NCBI RefSeq assembly: GCF_022581195.2
Contig: NC_061473.1
Location: forward strand, 6,386,001 to 6,450,000
From: Helicoverpa zea
Taxonomy: Eukaryota > Arthropoda > Insecta > Lepidoptera > Noctuidae
Direction: 5' to 3'
Length of the DNA: 64,000 bases
Part shown: positions 11,310-21,144 of the stretch, in pieces
Layout: each line of letters begins with the position of its first letter
How positions within the stretch are numbered: position 1 is the stretch's first letter
Program-made: the position numbers and the translations under genes
The notes under the pieces: generated by a model
What the model was told of the DNA's origin: nothing
What the model saw: only the letters and a program-made list of their open reading frames with translations
Databases searched by the model: none

Positions 11310-11949
11310 GTTGTTTTGATTTTAACCTTGTTTCAAAAAGTTCAACAATCAAACTCATAAATATTTTGGTAATTTCTTAAAGATCTATCAAACACCTGCA
11401 GCACAACAAAACCACGCTATCAGATCAGTCCACCGATCACACTGCCATCAAACTGATTTACTTTGTTCCGTTTCCATTTCATTTCCCTTTCCATTTAAGG
11501 AGACGACAGATATCGGTGATACTGCGGGACACTACATCCCTTCCCTTGTGAAATAAACATAAATAAAAATCCGTCCCTTTGCAGACGGTAACATACCAGC
11601 ATCTGCTTCAGGCTCAACAAGACAAATTCGTAGCAGTGATATCAGGCCGGCAAGTTTAACTTCAGGTTTTGTAGCCGCTGTTCCGGCCCTGTATTATATC
11701 TACACTAGAGATGATCCGTCCATTTGGCAGACATCCCGCCAATCAGTCCATGTGAAATCAAGCAAATCTCAAATATTGCTGTACCTTCAGATAATGAGCA
11801 CTCATCTTGCTTGGTTCAACTTCACTTAAAACTGATACAGAATGCATTGTTCCAAGGTAAAAGATCGGCATTAGGGTACCTCATCAATGCTTTTCACTCA
11901 TTCAAAACCGTACGAGCCGTACGAGGAAAGTAATCACATAAGATCGTCC

Positions 11950-12113
11950 CAATTGAATGGTGACCTAGATGGACTGTTTCCAATTTGATGATGACCATAT
12001 ACTTTGTCACCCATTTAATGGTGACCACATACTTTGTCTCCAATTTAATGGTGACTCCATACTTTGTCACCCATTTAATGGTGACCACATACTTTGTCTC
12101 CAATTTAATGGTT
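11950..12113. repeat. 30-bp tandem array inside the LTR element
   Basis: About five copies of a unit like TTTAATGGTGACCACATACT. Two versions alternate (ending GTCACCC or GTCTCCA), giving a 60-bp higher-order repeat. The frames that run through it on both strands are repeat artefacts. Confidence 0.85.
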
Positions 12114-14064
12114 TAAATTGTAGTTTTATGTACGAGTTAAGTACTTTGTGTGCCTTGTAAGCAAGAGAATGCTAACTCAACTAATTTTGGTAATATGTAG
12201 TTTTTAATTTGAGAGTGGAATATCAAAGCCTATCATTATCTCAGCAATGTAACAAACAATCTGGTCTTCAACCCTATTGATCAGCGCTGGTACTTTGCAC
12301 GTTTCTGCTAGTACACTCGCTGAAATTCTGATATAGGCTTTAAATACCCTACATCAATGTATGTCCAATATCTATATAGTCAAGAAACTGTAAGCTTCTT
12401 AGCATTCAACACCCAACATATGAATACCATACTGCATATAATAGTGCGATAGGAATACTTATATTTCGGTTAGGCATCCAAGAACACTATTATCACCGGA
12501 CATTGCGTTCTGTAATGTTTGTTTGCTTTTCCTAATGTGGTTTTCAAAAATTTAAGTAGTCAAAGAATTATTATGCTTTGATGGTAAGCTTTTTAGTGTC
12601 ATGGTTACATATTGATTATAACGAAGGTGTAAAGTAACATTACGAATCAGATTTTAACTAATTAGAACCATATTATGCAACGAACGCACTTTAACAGGTG
12701 TCACTAACTTTGCACTATATATTTTGAAGCTGTGACATTCTGCATCACCATAAAATAGAAGAGTCCCTGACCCTCAACTCATGCTCTTCTTCCTTTCAAC
12801 AAGGTGACAGCAGCTCACAAACAGTTTTCTAGTCGATGCAATTTTCCTTTTGCAAAACAACCGCTAACCTTTCTAAAACATTTGTCTACACATAGATAAA
12901 TGTGGGATTCTAATTCTATATCAATTTCATGAGCAGCTATGCTGCTCTCATGTCATACTTGACCTCATCAATTTGATGATCAGCTTTGTGCTGCTTCCAT
13001 TTTTAATATTTTACGCTTTTCCAATTTCATGACCGCGTATAGGTAACGTAATATTTTTTTTTTTTATGTAAGTATAGTTGGCTGCATAAGTATGTTTATA
13101 GTTTCGTTCAAAAGCGCTTACCCTTTATTGCAGCTGACTTTATCTACGTTGTTTTAGTTAGACAACCAGAATATAAAAATATTATTATCTTTTATAGGGA
13201 CAGCACCCAAGTAAATTTTTAAACGATTTGGTGACTAAGGGCAATTTTACTTCCTATACTTTAAGGAACACTTACTCAGATTATATATTGCAGTAGGACT
13301 TAGGAACTTAATAATATTTTAGTTATTATTAACCAAATGTCGACGCAACTGTGTAGTTTAATTAGCACAAAAGAGTAATAAATGTCGATAAATGTAAATA
13401 GTGATAAAGTTCTTTACCTCTCGTGCGAGTCCAATTGTCTTACGGTAACCTAAGATTGGTGTTCTAAGATCAATTATTATTAACCCTAACGCTATGGACA
13501 CAAGACATTATTTTGTTAATAGATATCCATCCCACCACCCATATGGATCTTATCTTATGGGATGGGTTGAGGAAATTACACAACTTTATATTACAAGTAG
13601 GTGTGCACTTCAAGAATATATTAATGTGATGATTTATTAACTTGAGATCAATAAATGGATTCTATTTCATATACGTTCATATATGGTTATGTTATTCGCC
13701 CCTATGGAAGCATATTCTTCCACAACTCTCAATGTACTTATACTGCTTATTGGTACTGCAATACTGTAAAACATAATTTGCAAATAACAATATTATAATG
13801 AGGGCCACTTTGTTAAACTATTTGTAAACACCAATGTAAATCAATAAAAAAGAGGCTAAGATACCAATTAAAATTCATTCAAGCCTAAATCTTGAAGGTT
13901 TTAAAAGCACACGCAATCATCAACTTTTGAGAACTTGATTGCAACAATCATCCATGAGCTAATCATCATTAGACAGTTCCCAGAGTAAGTATCTACATTG
14001 GAACTCCTTCCAGGTATCATCCTTAAAAGATTTTTTGTCACAGATGAGAAGGCCCAGTTGGGTA

Positions 14065-14379
14065 AATGATGATGATGTCCTCCTAGCCGATTATCGGCTA
14101 CGGCGGCTGTACTCACGTAAGGGGATTAGCCAACTGCGCAGGACATATTATAGTGCACAAGCATTTGCGCAGACACAGGTGCACTCACTGTTCCTTCACT
14201 CTCATAACCCGATGGGACGGCAATCCGACACGACCGGAAAGAGATCAGGCGCAGGACCGACATTTACGTGCTTTCCGATGCACGGGTGTATCAATCACCA
14301 ACTTCCAGGCCCGACCCGGGAATCGAACCCGAGACCTCGTGCTCAGCAGCCGCGCTTGCGACAGCTAGACCAACGAGGC
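14065..14379 (-). mobile_element. SINE-B, full length, nested in the LTR element
   Basis: Minus-strand copy with a tRNA-like head (TGGTCTAGCTGTCGC as box A region, GGTTCGATTCC as box B) and a CATCATCATC-type 3' tail. It is flanked by a perfect 9-bp target duplication AGTTGGGTA (14056-14064 and 14380-14388). The long plus-strand open frame across it is an artefact. A second, partial copy lies at 25761-25880. Confidence 0.9.
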
Positions 14380-15129
14380 AGTTGGGTAGATAAAGTAGCA
14401 TTGTCAAATAAATCACAGATTGCTCCAATGCTTAGTTCCATATTCTTTTGATCTAAGAGTTTTATATCAACCTAAAGTACTGAAATTACAATTGTGAGCT
14501 AGCATGTTTACCAAAGATTCTATCTATTGAATACCAAAATTTTGATCCACATTTTCCAGCTAGTATTGCTGCTTGTATGCTGTTCTACTGTTCTGTATCT
14601 TCTGGAATATCTCTGTTGTATAACAACCTCTTTAATACAGCAAAATAAAGTAAAAGTATTGAAATTATACCTAGGGTGACTGAGCAACTGTTATAATTAA
14701 CACTATTATGGGTAGGCAACCCACTAGAGGTGTTGATGGACTTGGATGTTGTGCATAGGTGAATACATACCAGTATAGCTGGGCGAGTTCTTCAACATCC
14801 ATGGCCAACCCACTACGGTCCCTCAATGTGCTGTTTGTTTAACTAGATACCTAGCACATGTTTGTCATTTGTAGAACCGTTGAGTATATAACCCACCAGT
14901 TTGTTCTTGTAATATCCTCTATATTGCAAGCACTTGAATTAAGTTAGTTAAGTACCAGAACAATATAGCAGGTATAAGTTGTTGACTAGACTCTGAGAAG
15001 TTAAGTTTGGAAGCTTTTTATGATCCAAATCACCGGGCACAGAAAATATAAAAATTATCAAGATTTACTATTTAGTTGTTGCAGTAGTTGACAACTATCG
15101 CCAGATAATTTATGCGTGTACAGTCAATT

Positions 15130-15753
15130 GAATGACCAGTAGACGTTCACTACCGTTAACTGTCAAGCTGTCACTTTAATGACCAGTAGATATAGACTAC
15201 TGCCAACTGTCAAGCTGTCAATTTAATGACCAGTAGATATAGACTACTGCCACCTGTCAAGCTGTCAATTTAATGACCAGTAGATATAGACTACTGCCAA
15301 CTGTCAAGCTGTCAATTTAATGACCAGTAGATATAGACTACTGCCAACTGTCAAGCTGTCAATTTAATGACCAGTAGATATAGACTACTGCCAACTGCCA
15401 AGCTGTCAATTTAATGACCAGTAGATATACACTACTGCCAACCATCAAGCTGTCAATTCAATGCCCAGTAGATATAGACTACTGCCAACAATCAGGCTGT
15501 CAATTTAATGACCAGTAGATACACACTACTGCCAACCATCAAGCTGTCAATTCAATGACCAGTAGATATAGACTACTGCCAACAATCAGGCTGTCAATTT
15601 AATGACCAGTAGAAACACACTACTGCCAACTGCCAAGCTGTCAATCTAATGACCAGTAGATACACGCTACTGCCAACTGCCAAGCTGTCAATCTAATGAC
15701 CAGTAGATATACACTACTGCTAACCGTCAAGCTGTCAATTTAATGACCAGCAG
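15130..15753. repeat. 47-bp tandem array, 14 copies
   Basis: The period is exactly 47 bp. Each unit contains GACCAGTAGATATAGACTAC, in which AGTAG and CTACT form short palindromic arms, followed by GCCAACTGTCAAGCTGTCAA. Units 8-11 alternate between two variants, so part of the array has expanded as 94-bp dimers. It lies roughly 0.75 kb inside the 5' LTR in the element's orientation. Spacers are not unique, so this is not a CRISPR array. Confidence 0.95.
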
Positions 15754-16481
15754 ATTTTTGGAATAGAATAGGTCTTTATTTGCTTAGAATGCAGGCACTT
15801 ACAAAATAGGATTGTAAACAACATAATAAGATCCGTGTACATTCCGCCTTGTTGGCATGCAAGCACAACAATTATTAAACACAATTGATTATAAGGCAAA
15901 TAGGTTATTGTATTATATCCTCTAGGAAATCCCACCACTGCTAAAGTCGTCTTGACGACAATTCAACAACCAGCAACTTTATATTGCTTCCAATAAATGC
16001 CTATTATTGAATAAACTTTGATGCAGGTTTAAGAATGAGTAAACTGATCACCAAGTAATGATTTTGTATTATAAATTACTCATTTGATAAATATTAACAC
16101 CTGCAATAAATATTGCTACTTCCATTAGAATTGTAACAAGGTAAACTTAAACAAAGAATTACGTAAAAAGGTTAAAATTTGTTTGCAATTCGGGTGATAC
16201 ATACATGAACATAAAAGTTATGTATACTTTGTCATTCTACTCTCTTCCCTTCCTTCTTTCCTTTTGCTCTTTTTAATATGATTGAATATTAACATCGGTC
16301 AGAGGTTACTTGTTGTCAAAGCTTATTTAGCATACATTAATTTGGTATAGGCATGAATAGGACAAATTATTTAGTATAACCTTGTATATCAAATATTTTT
16401 CTGGATCACAGAACTAATAGGTAGTTCAAAATTATAAAAATTAGATAATAGGTAACTGTTGGTCCAAACACTCACGGTTTT

Positions 16482-16494
16482 ATCCTCGTCGCCA
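16482..16494 (-). other. primer binding site (tRNA-Ser type)
   Basis: Minus strand TGGCGACGAGGAT, one base from the 5' LTR. It is complementary to the 3' end ATCCTCGTCG-CCA of insect tRNA-Ser(GCU) as remembered. It fixes the element's orientation. Confidence 0.75.
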
Positions 16495-16495
16495 A

Positions 16496-16682
16496 TGTAT
16501 TGTACGCTCATTTTATTATGTTAATCGACTCGCCAACGCACCACCACACAGGTCGACAGTCTGACAACGACTGACTCCCCACCGCTCGATCCGGTATTTA
16601 TAACCGAGTGACGTATGCGCACGAGGCGTCATATTAATGACATAACCTATACAATGATGCACATGTACCTGCATACACTACA
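16496..16682 (-). repeat. LTR (5' LTR of the minus-strand element)
   Basis: Identical to 11113-11299 by base-by-base reading. Followed on the right by the second copy of the GTAGT target duplication. Confidence 0.9.
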
Positions 16683-16974
16683 GTAGTTACGAAGTAATAA
16701 ACCATATATTTAACGACAGTAACAACAATTAAAAAGGTTCAAGTACAAAAAAATCTTAAAACCATTTAAAAATACCGAGTGGGTATACCTTGCAATTATC
16801 TCAAACTGCATTAATTGTGTTATCAGCGCTAGATAAATACTACATATTTATTTATAAATCAATTATCACTTTTTATGTAACACTTGAAGAATGTTGGCGT
16901 GCCTTGACCTGGTCGTAACTATGAAAAAGTAAATAACTAATAGTTTATGGTTTATTTTTAAATAAGATCCTTGT

Positions 16975-17157
16975 TTCGGAAGGCACGTGAATATGGGGGG
17001 TCCGGCTGTCATGTGGGTGGGTGGCTCCCGGCTGTCATCTGAACATCTTTGGCAGTCATTAAGGGTGGTTAAAAGCCACAAAGCCTGATAAACAGTCTTG
17101 CCAAAGGGGCACCGGGTTGCTAGCCAACTTACAGGGATTGAGGAGGTCAGATACAGT
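16975..17157 (+). mobile_element. SINE-A fragment
   Basis: Shares TTTCGGAAGGCACGT, CCGGCTGTCATCTGAACATC, GGCAGTCATTAAGGG and GAGGAGGTCAGATA with the 60845 copy. It breaks off before the 3' end and contains an internal repeat of GGCTGTCAT. Confidence 0.75.
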
Positions 17158-17571
17158 GGCAAAACTTTTTTGAAAAATTTAAGTGTCTACAGTTCGTGTC
17201 AAATAACTTCTGAAGTTCAGTGCTATTTGTTATCGCATTTTGATTTATTCACAATATTCTTGACTATCCTGAAGTCAATAGTAGTCCACTTCACACAAGC
17301 AAAATTTCTCAACAATACCTGTACGAACAAATCCTCCAGGACTAAAAAGGGAAACTTAAAAAACGCAAATTATTTGGCGCTTACTGTTAATCAATTAAAA
17401 CTATCAAACTTACACGTTACAAACACGAGATCAAGTAATTATGTATGTATGTATGTCGGACCGCCCACCGTAGTTACAAGGTTACTATAAACCAACATTG
17501 CTATCATTAGTTTATCAGTTATAGTTTTGGTCAAGGGTAAGTAAGACTGCTTTTCATATATCCGACATTCC

Positions 17572-17790
17572 TTGGGGGGCTAAATTGGTGGGTCCCGGCA
17601 GTTATTGAACATCTTTGGCAGTTGTTACGAGTAGTTAGAAGCCAGAAAGTCTGACAACCAGTCTTATCAAGGGGTATCGGGTTGCCCGGGTAACTGGGTT
17701 GATGAGATCAAATAGGAAGTCGCTGCATGTAAAACACTGGTACTCATCTGCATCCCAAAATAGATGGGAAAAGGCAGGCAGATTAGGATA
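17572..17790 (+). mobile_element. SINE-A fragment
   Basis: Body of the SINE: GGGTCCCGGCAGTTATTGAA, GGGTATCGGGTTGCCCGGGT, GTAAAACACTGGTACTCATC, then a degraded GATGGGAAAAGG end. 5' head absent. Confidence 0.8.
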
Positions 17791-19036
17791 TAAGACAAAG
17801 TTGAAACATGTTTCTTAAGCTTTATGTCGGATTTTCAGTTCTAAATGTCAGTTACCTTCTAATCCTTTATTTCTTACATAGTAATAAAAAGACAGCTGTA
17901 ATTATTATAAATTATTCTCTACAAAATCATTAGTCATTCCATAATGTTGTTAACTAACAATAGCAATGCATTGCAATAAACCTTACACTCATATTCTTCG
18001 ACATCTCGCCACACAATATTAGATGGCATTTTCTACACAACGTACAAAATACTGCAACCAAAACAACACATGACCCAAAAAACCGCACACAAAAATGAAC
18101 TTTAAGACTATTGGGACAGAATTAAATATTAATTGGCTTTGTTAGATAGTTAGGTAGATATTTATTTATAAATAATGGTACACAATAGAGTTTGTAATAT
18201 AAGGAACGTTGTTACAAAATGTCGATGGAACAATACTAGCTCGCGTGTGTATTATCTAAACTGAGTATAGTCTGTGATCTCGGTAGAGGTACATAAGAAT
18301 GTACATAGTAGAAACGAGAACAAATTATAAGTAAGTAAAGTATTAGAATTCACATATTGTTATCTCTTGTTAGCATACTAGAAAGACATATAGAATGACA
18401 ATTTTGTTTAGCATATCTACTCAATTGAACTTTGTTAGATTTTAAAATCGGTGTTACTTTGGTAAAAAGAACTATACTTACTGAGTTATTATTAGTTATC
18501 AATATCATGATTGTGATCTAAAATAGCCTAAAGCCTTTTTCGATAATTAGGGCCATCTAACACTGAAATAATTTTTCAAATTGAACCATAATTCCTGACA
18601 TTATCTCGTTCAAGCAAACGAACTCTTTAGCTTTAAAATATTAGTAAAGAATAGCAAGTTTAACGGCCGTTTCCAATATTGAACTGTAGTTTAGGCTATT
18701 AGAGATAGGAATTTAACGTTACTCATATGATGCTAATGTCACAAATTCTATCTCTAGTAACCAAAACAACAGATAGATACATTGTTGGGGTCGGTTGATA
18801 ATTGTTATTACAAAATCCATTTCCCTGCGTATAATATCCGACGTTGCATTCTTCCTTCAAAGACGAGGAAGAAATAAAGCTACAAAGATGATTTCCTATT
18901 AATTTTCCGGAACAAGCTACCTGTGTAATATTTACTATGTTATAAAACTATTATACAATGATTTTCCGGAGAATATGAATGTGTGAATGTTGCTGGCTTT
19001 TTCTGAGGTTAATTGTGGAAAACTATTAAAATCTTA

Positions 19037-19501
19037 GTACAGTCAACGTCAGGTCAGTGGTAACAGTTTTATAGGAAAATCTTACTTATAACTATTAAGT
19101 TAAGGTGCATGACAGTTACCACTGATGTGCAGTCTACCGTACATAGTTTCAGTTGGCACCATATAAGTTTGCATTTTGAAGATCACCTTTTGACAAATTT
19201 TTGTTTGTCCTAAGTAGGCCATAATACTGCGTATGCATGAGGTGTAAAATGGCTAACTTCAGGAAAGCAAAGTTATTTGGTGCGAACTATAAGTAATGTA
19301 AGTTTGTCGCTTACTTGAAAGGAGTTTCATGTGCATACTTCTATTATGTAATTAGTTTTTAAGTTTAACAACGAATTTTTTGGATAAAATGAACCGTACG
19401 GTAGACTGCACATCAGTGGTAACTGTCATGCACTTTAACTCAATAGTAATAAGTACGATTTTCCTATAAAACTGTTACCACAGACCTGAAGTTGACTGTA
19501 C
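19037..19501. mobile_element. composite inverted-repeat element (two ~106-bp MITE arms)
   Basis: Left arm 19037-19142 and right arm 19396-19501 are inverted copies of one another, bounded by GTAC(A/G)GT. Each arm is itself an imperfect palindrome: GTCAGTGGTAACAG at one side and CAGTTACCACTGAT at the other. The 250-bp centre is unrelated AT-rich DNA. Solo arms occur at 19826-19930 and 40513-40618, so the 106-bp unit can move alone and here may be two head-to-head insertions or one compound element. TA at the ends is a plausible target duplication. Confidence 0.7.
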
Positions 19502-19825
19502 CACATATACATATACATTGTCTAACGAACATTGTGTATAAACGATGTCTTCACAATAGAAACTACGGAATGTTTAGAAAATAACACACGTGCCAAAATG
19601 CTACAAACCAAATACTATCTTACACAACCAAAATATTGTCTTTTGACAACTATAAATCGAAACTTTGTTTTAGACATACAATCAAAATAATGAATACTTA
19701 GTATAACAGGTCAACCTACCCAAATCTGTCAAATTTTACCAATCGAACATCAACTTTCCCCTATTGTAATAAGGTTGAAAATCTATTGAAGAAATTTGAC
19801 AGATTGAGGTAGGTAATGTGTTGTA

Positions 19826-19930
19826 TGTAGTCAACTTCAGGTCAGTGGTAACAGTTTTATAGAAAAATCGTACTTATTACTATTGAGTTAAGGTGCATGA
19901 CAGTTACCACTGATGTGCAGTCTGCCGTGC
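19826..19930 (+). mobile_element. solo ~105-bp MITE unit
   Basis: Nearly identical to the left arm at 19037-19142, from GTCAACTTCAGGTCAGTGG to CAGTCTGCCGTGC, only about 320 bp from the composite element. Confidence 0.75.
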
Positions 19931-21078
19931 GTAACTTAGTTGAAAATTTTTGATACTCGTTAATTTTCGTTGCAAAAATGGCGGTTCACAGATATCATCT
20001 GTCAGTTGCGACAAAGACCGGTGTCACAACACTATTTCCTTCGCGGCTAGTGACTTCCTAATGTCCCAACACTAGTGAACAAGTGGGTGACGGACGTATG
20101 TAATTGAATGGTGATTATTATATACTTGTGTGCTATGTACACTTAGTTGTATGTAATCTGTTGTTATGAATGCTATGACATTAACTTCCTTTACCTCGAA
20201 TTAGGTAGTTAGATCGTTTAAGGAGGTTACACTGCTTAATATTGAGGACATTCATATTAATAAATATGTATAAAATATGTATAAAGGCGACAATTTTAAC
20301 TTATCTCAGAAACTCTTGATCCGATTTGAAAAATCCTTATCCTTGTGCGGGAAGCAGAGCCCAAAGAACGCGGGTAAAACCATGGCAGAAGCTAATATCT
20401 TGTTTGTTCATTCTGAGTTTACGGTCAAATACAATACTACCGGTCCTAGAGAAACTAAAATTCGCTTTCCGTTTATTTTTAAAACTAGATTTTTAGATAA
20501 GAAAAGTGCGTTTTAGAATCAGCTGTTGAAATAGTGGGTAATCAAATTCTTAAAGTGCGTAGGTACTATTTATGTTCCTTCTCCGAAGCAAGATCCATTT
20601 TAGCTAACGCATTACCAGCTTCGTAACATACACTAATATGTAATGCAGTCGAAGTTTCAATACCAGATCATCTACCGTATTTCCCATACATCTGGTTGGA
20701 TAACTTGAGCTAACGGTGCGTCTACACAGTGCAAGTAGTTTGCGCAGGTTACATGCATTTTAAAAAAATGCGGGTCCAGCGACTTAAAAAATAAAAAATA
20801 AAAAAAATAAAAAGTTTTTTATTTCAATAAATCATTTACAAGTAAATTGTTGGGGCTTCCCAGAAAGTAATCAAAAGATACCTGTGTTGGGATAGCCTCG
20901 CTCTTCCAAAGTAAAACAGCAAGTTAGATTTATATACACTATCAAATGAGTTTAGCTTGAACCTTTTATATATTTAAACTTACTAACTAAACTTTACTTT
21001 TAATTAAAGGAAATAGAAATAACAATGAAATAAAAATACAAAAGAGATCTGCGAGCAGAGATAAGCATTATCTGAGAG

Positions 21079-21144
<66 letters not shown>

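Larger units (their letters stand above)
11113..16682 (-). mobile_element. non-autonomous LTR retrotransposon (LARD-like), 5,570 bp
   Basis: Two identical 187-bp LTRs (11113-11299 and 16496-16682) start TG and end CA, and are flanked by a perfect 5-bp target duplication GTAGT (11108-11112, 16683-16687). On the minus strand the 5' LTR is followed after 1 nt by TGGCGACGAGGAT, complementary to a tRNA-Ser(GCU) 3' end. A purine run AAGGGAGAGA abuts the 3' LTR. The 5.2-kb interior shows no gag, protease, reverse transcriptase or integrase frame on either strand. It holds a 14-copy 47-bp array, a 30-bp array and a nested SINE. Large LTR elements without coding capacity (LARDs) are mobilised in trans by relatives; the primer site suggests a Ty3/gypsy-type partner (inference). 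Identical LTRs imply recent insertion or conversion. Confidence 0.85.
16688..19036. other. non-coding stretch with two SINE fragments
   Basis: No gene. SINE-A fragments at 16975-17157 and 17572-17790 are listed separately. The frame 17098-17490 starts inside the first fragment and has no domain. Confidence 0.4.

Noticed and set aside
14035..14451. 138-codon plus-strand open frame
   Set aside because: It lies almost wholly on the antisense of a tRNA-headed SINE with its own target duplication; the residues are translated SINE sequence.
15130..15753. CRISPR-like regular array
   Set aside because: The 47-bp units are contiguous tandem repeats without unique spacers, inside an eukaryotic LTR element.
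16866..17490. Two 100-130-codon frames
   Set aside because: Both begin in or cross a SINE-A fragment and show no domain.
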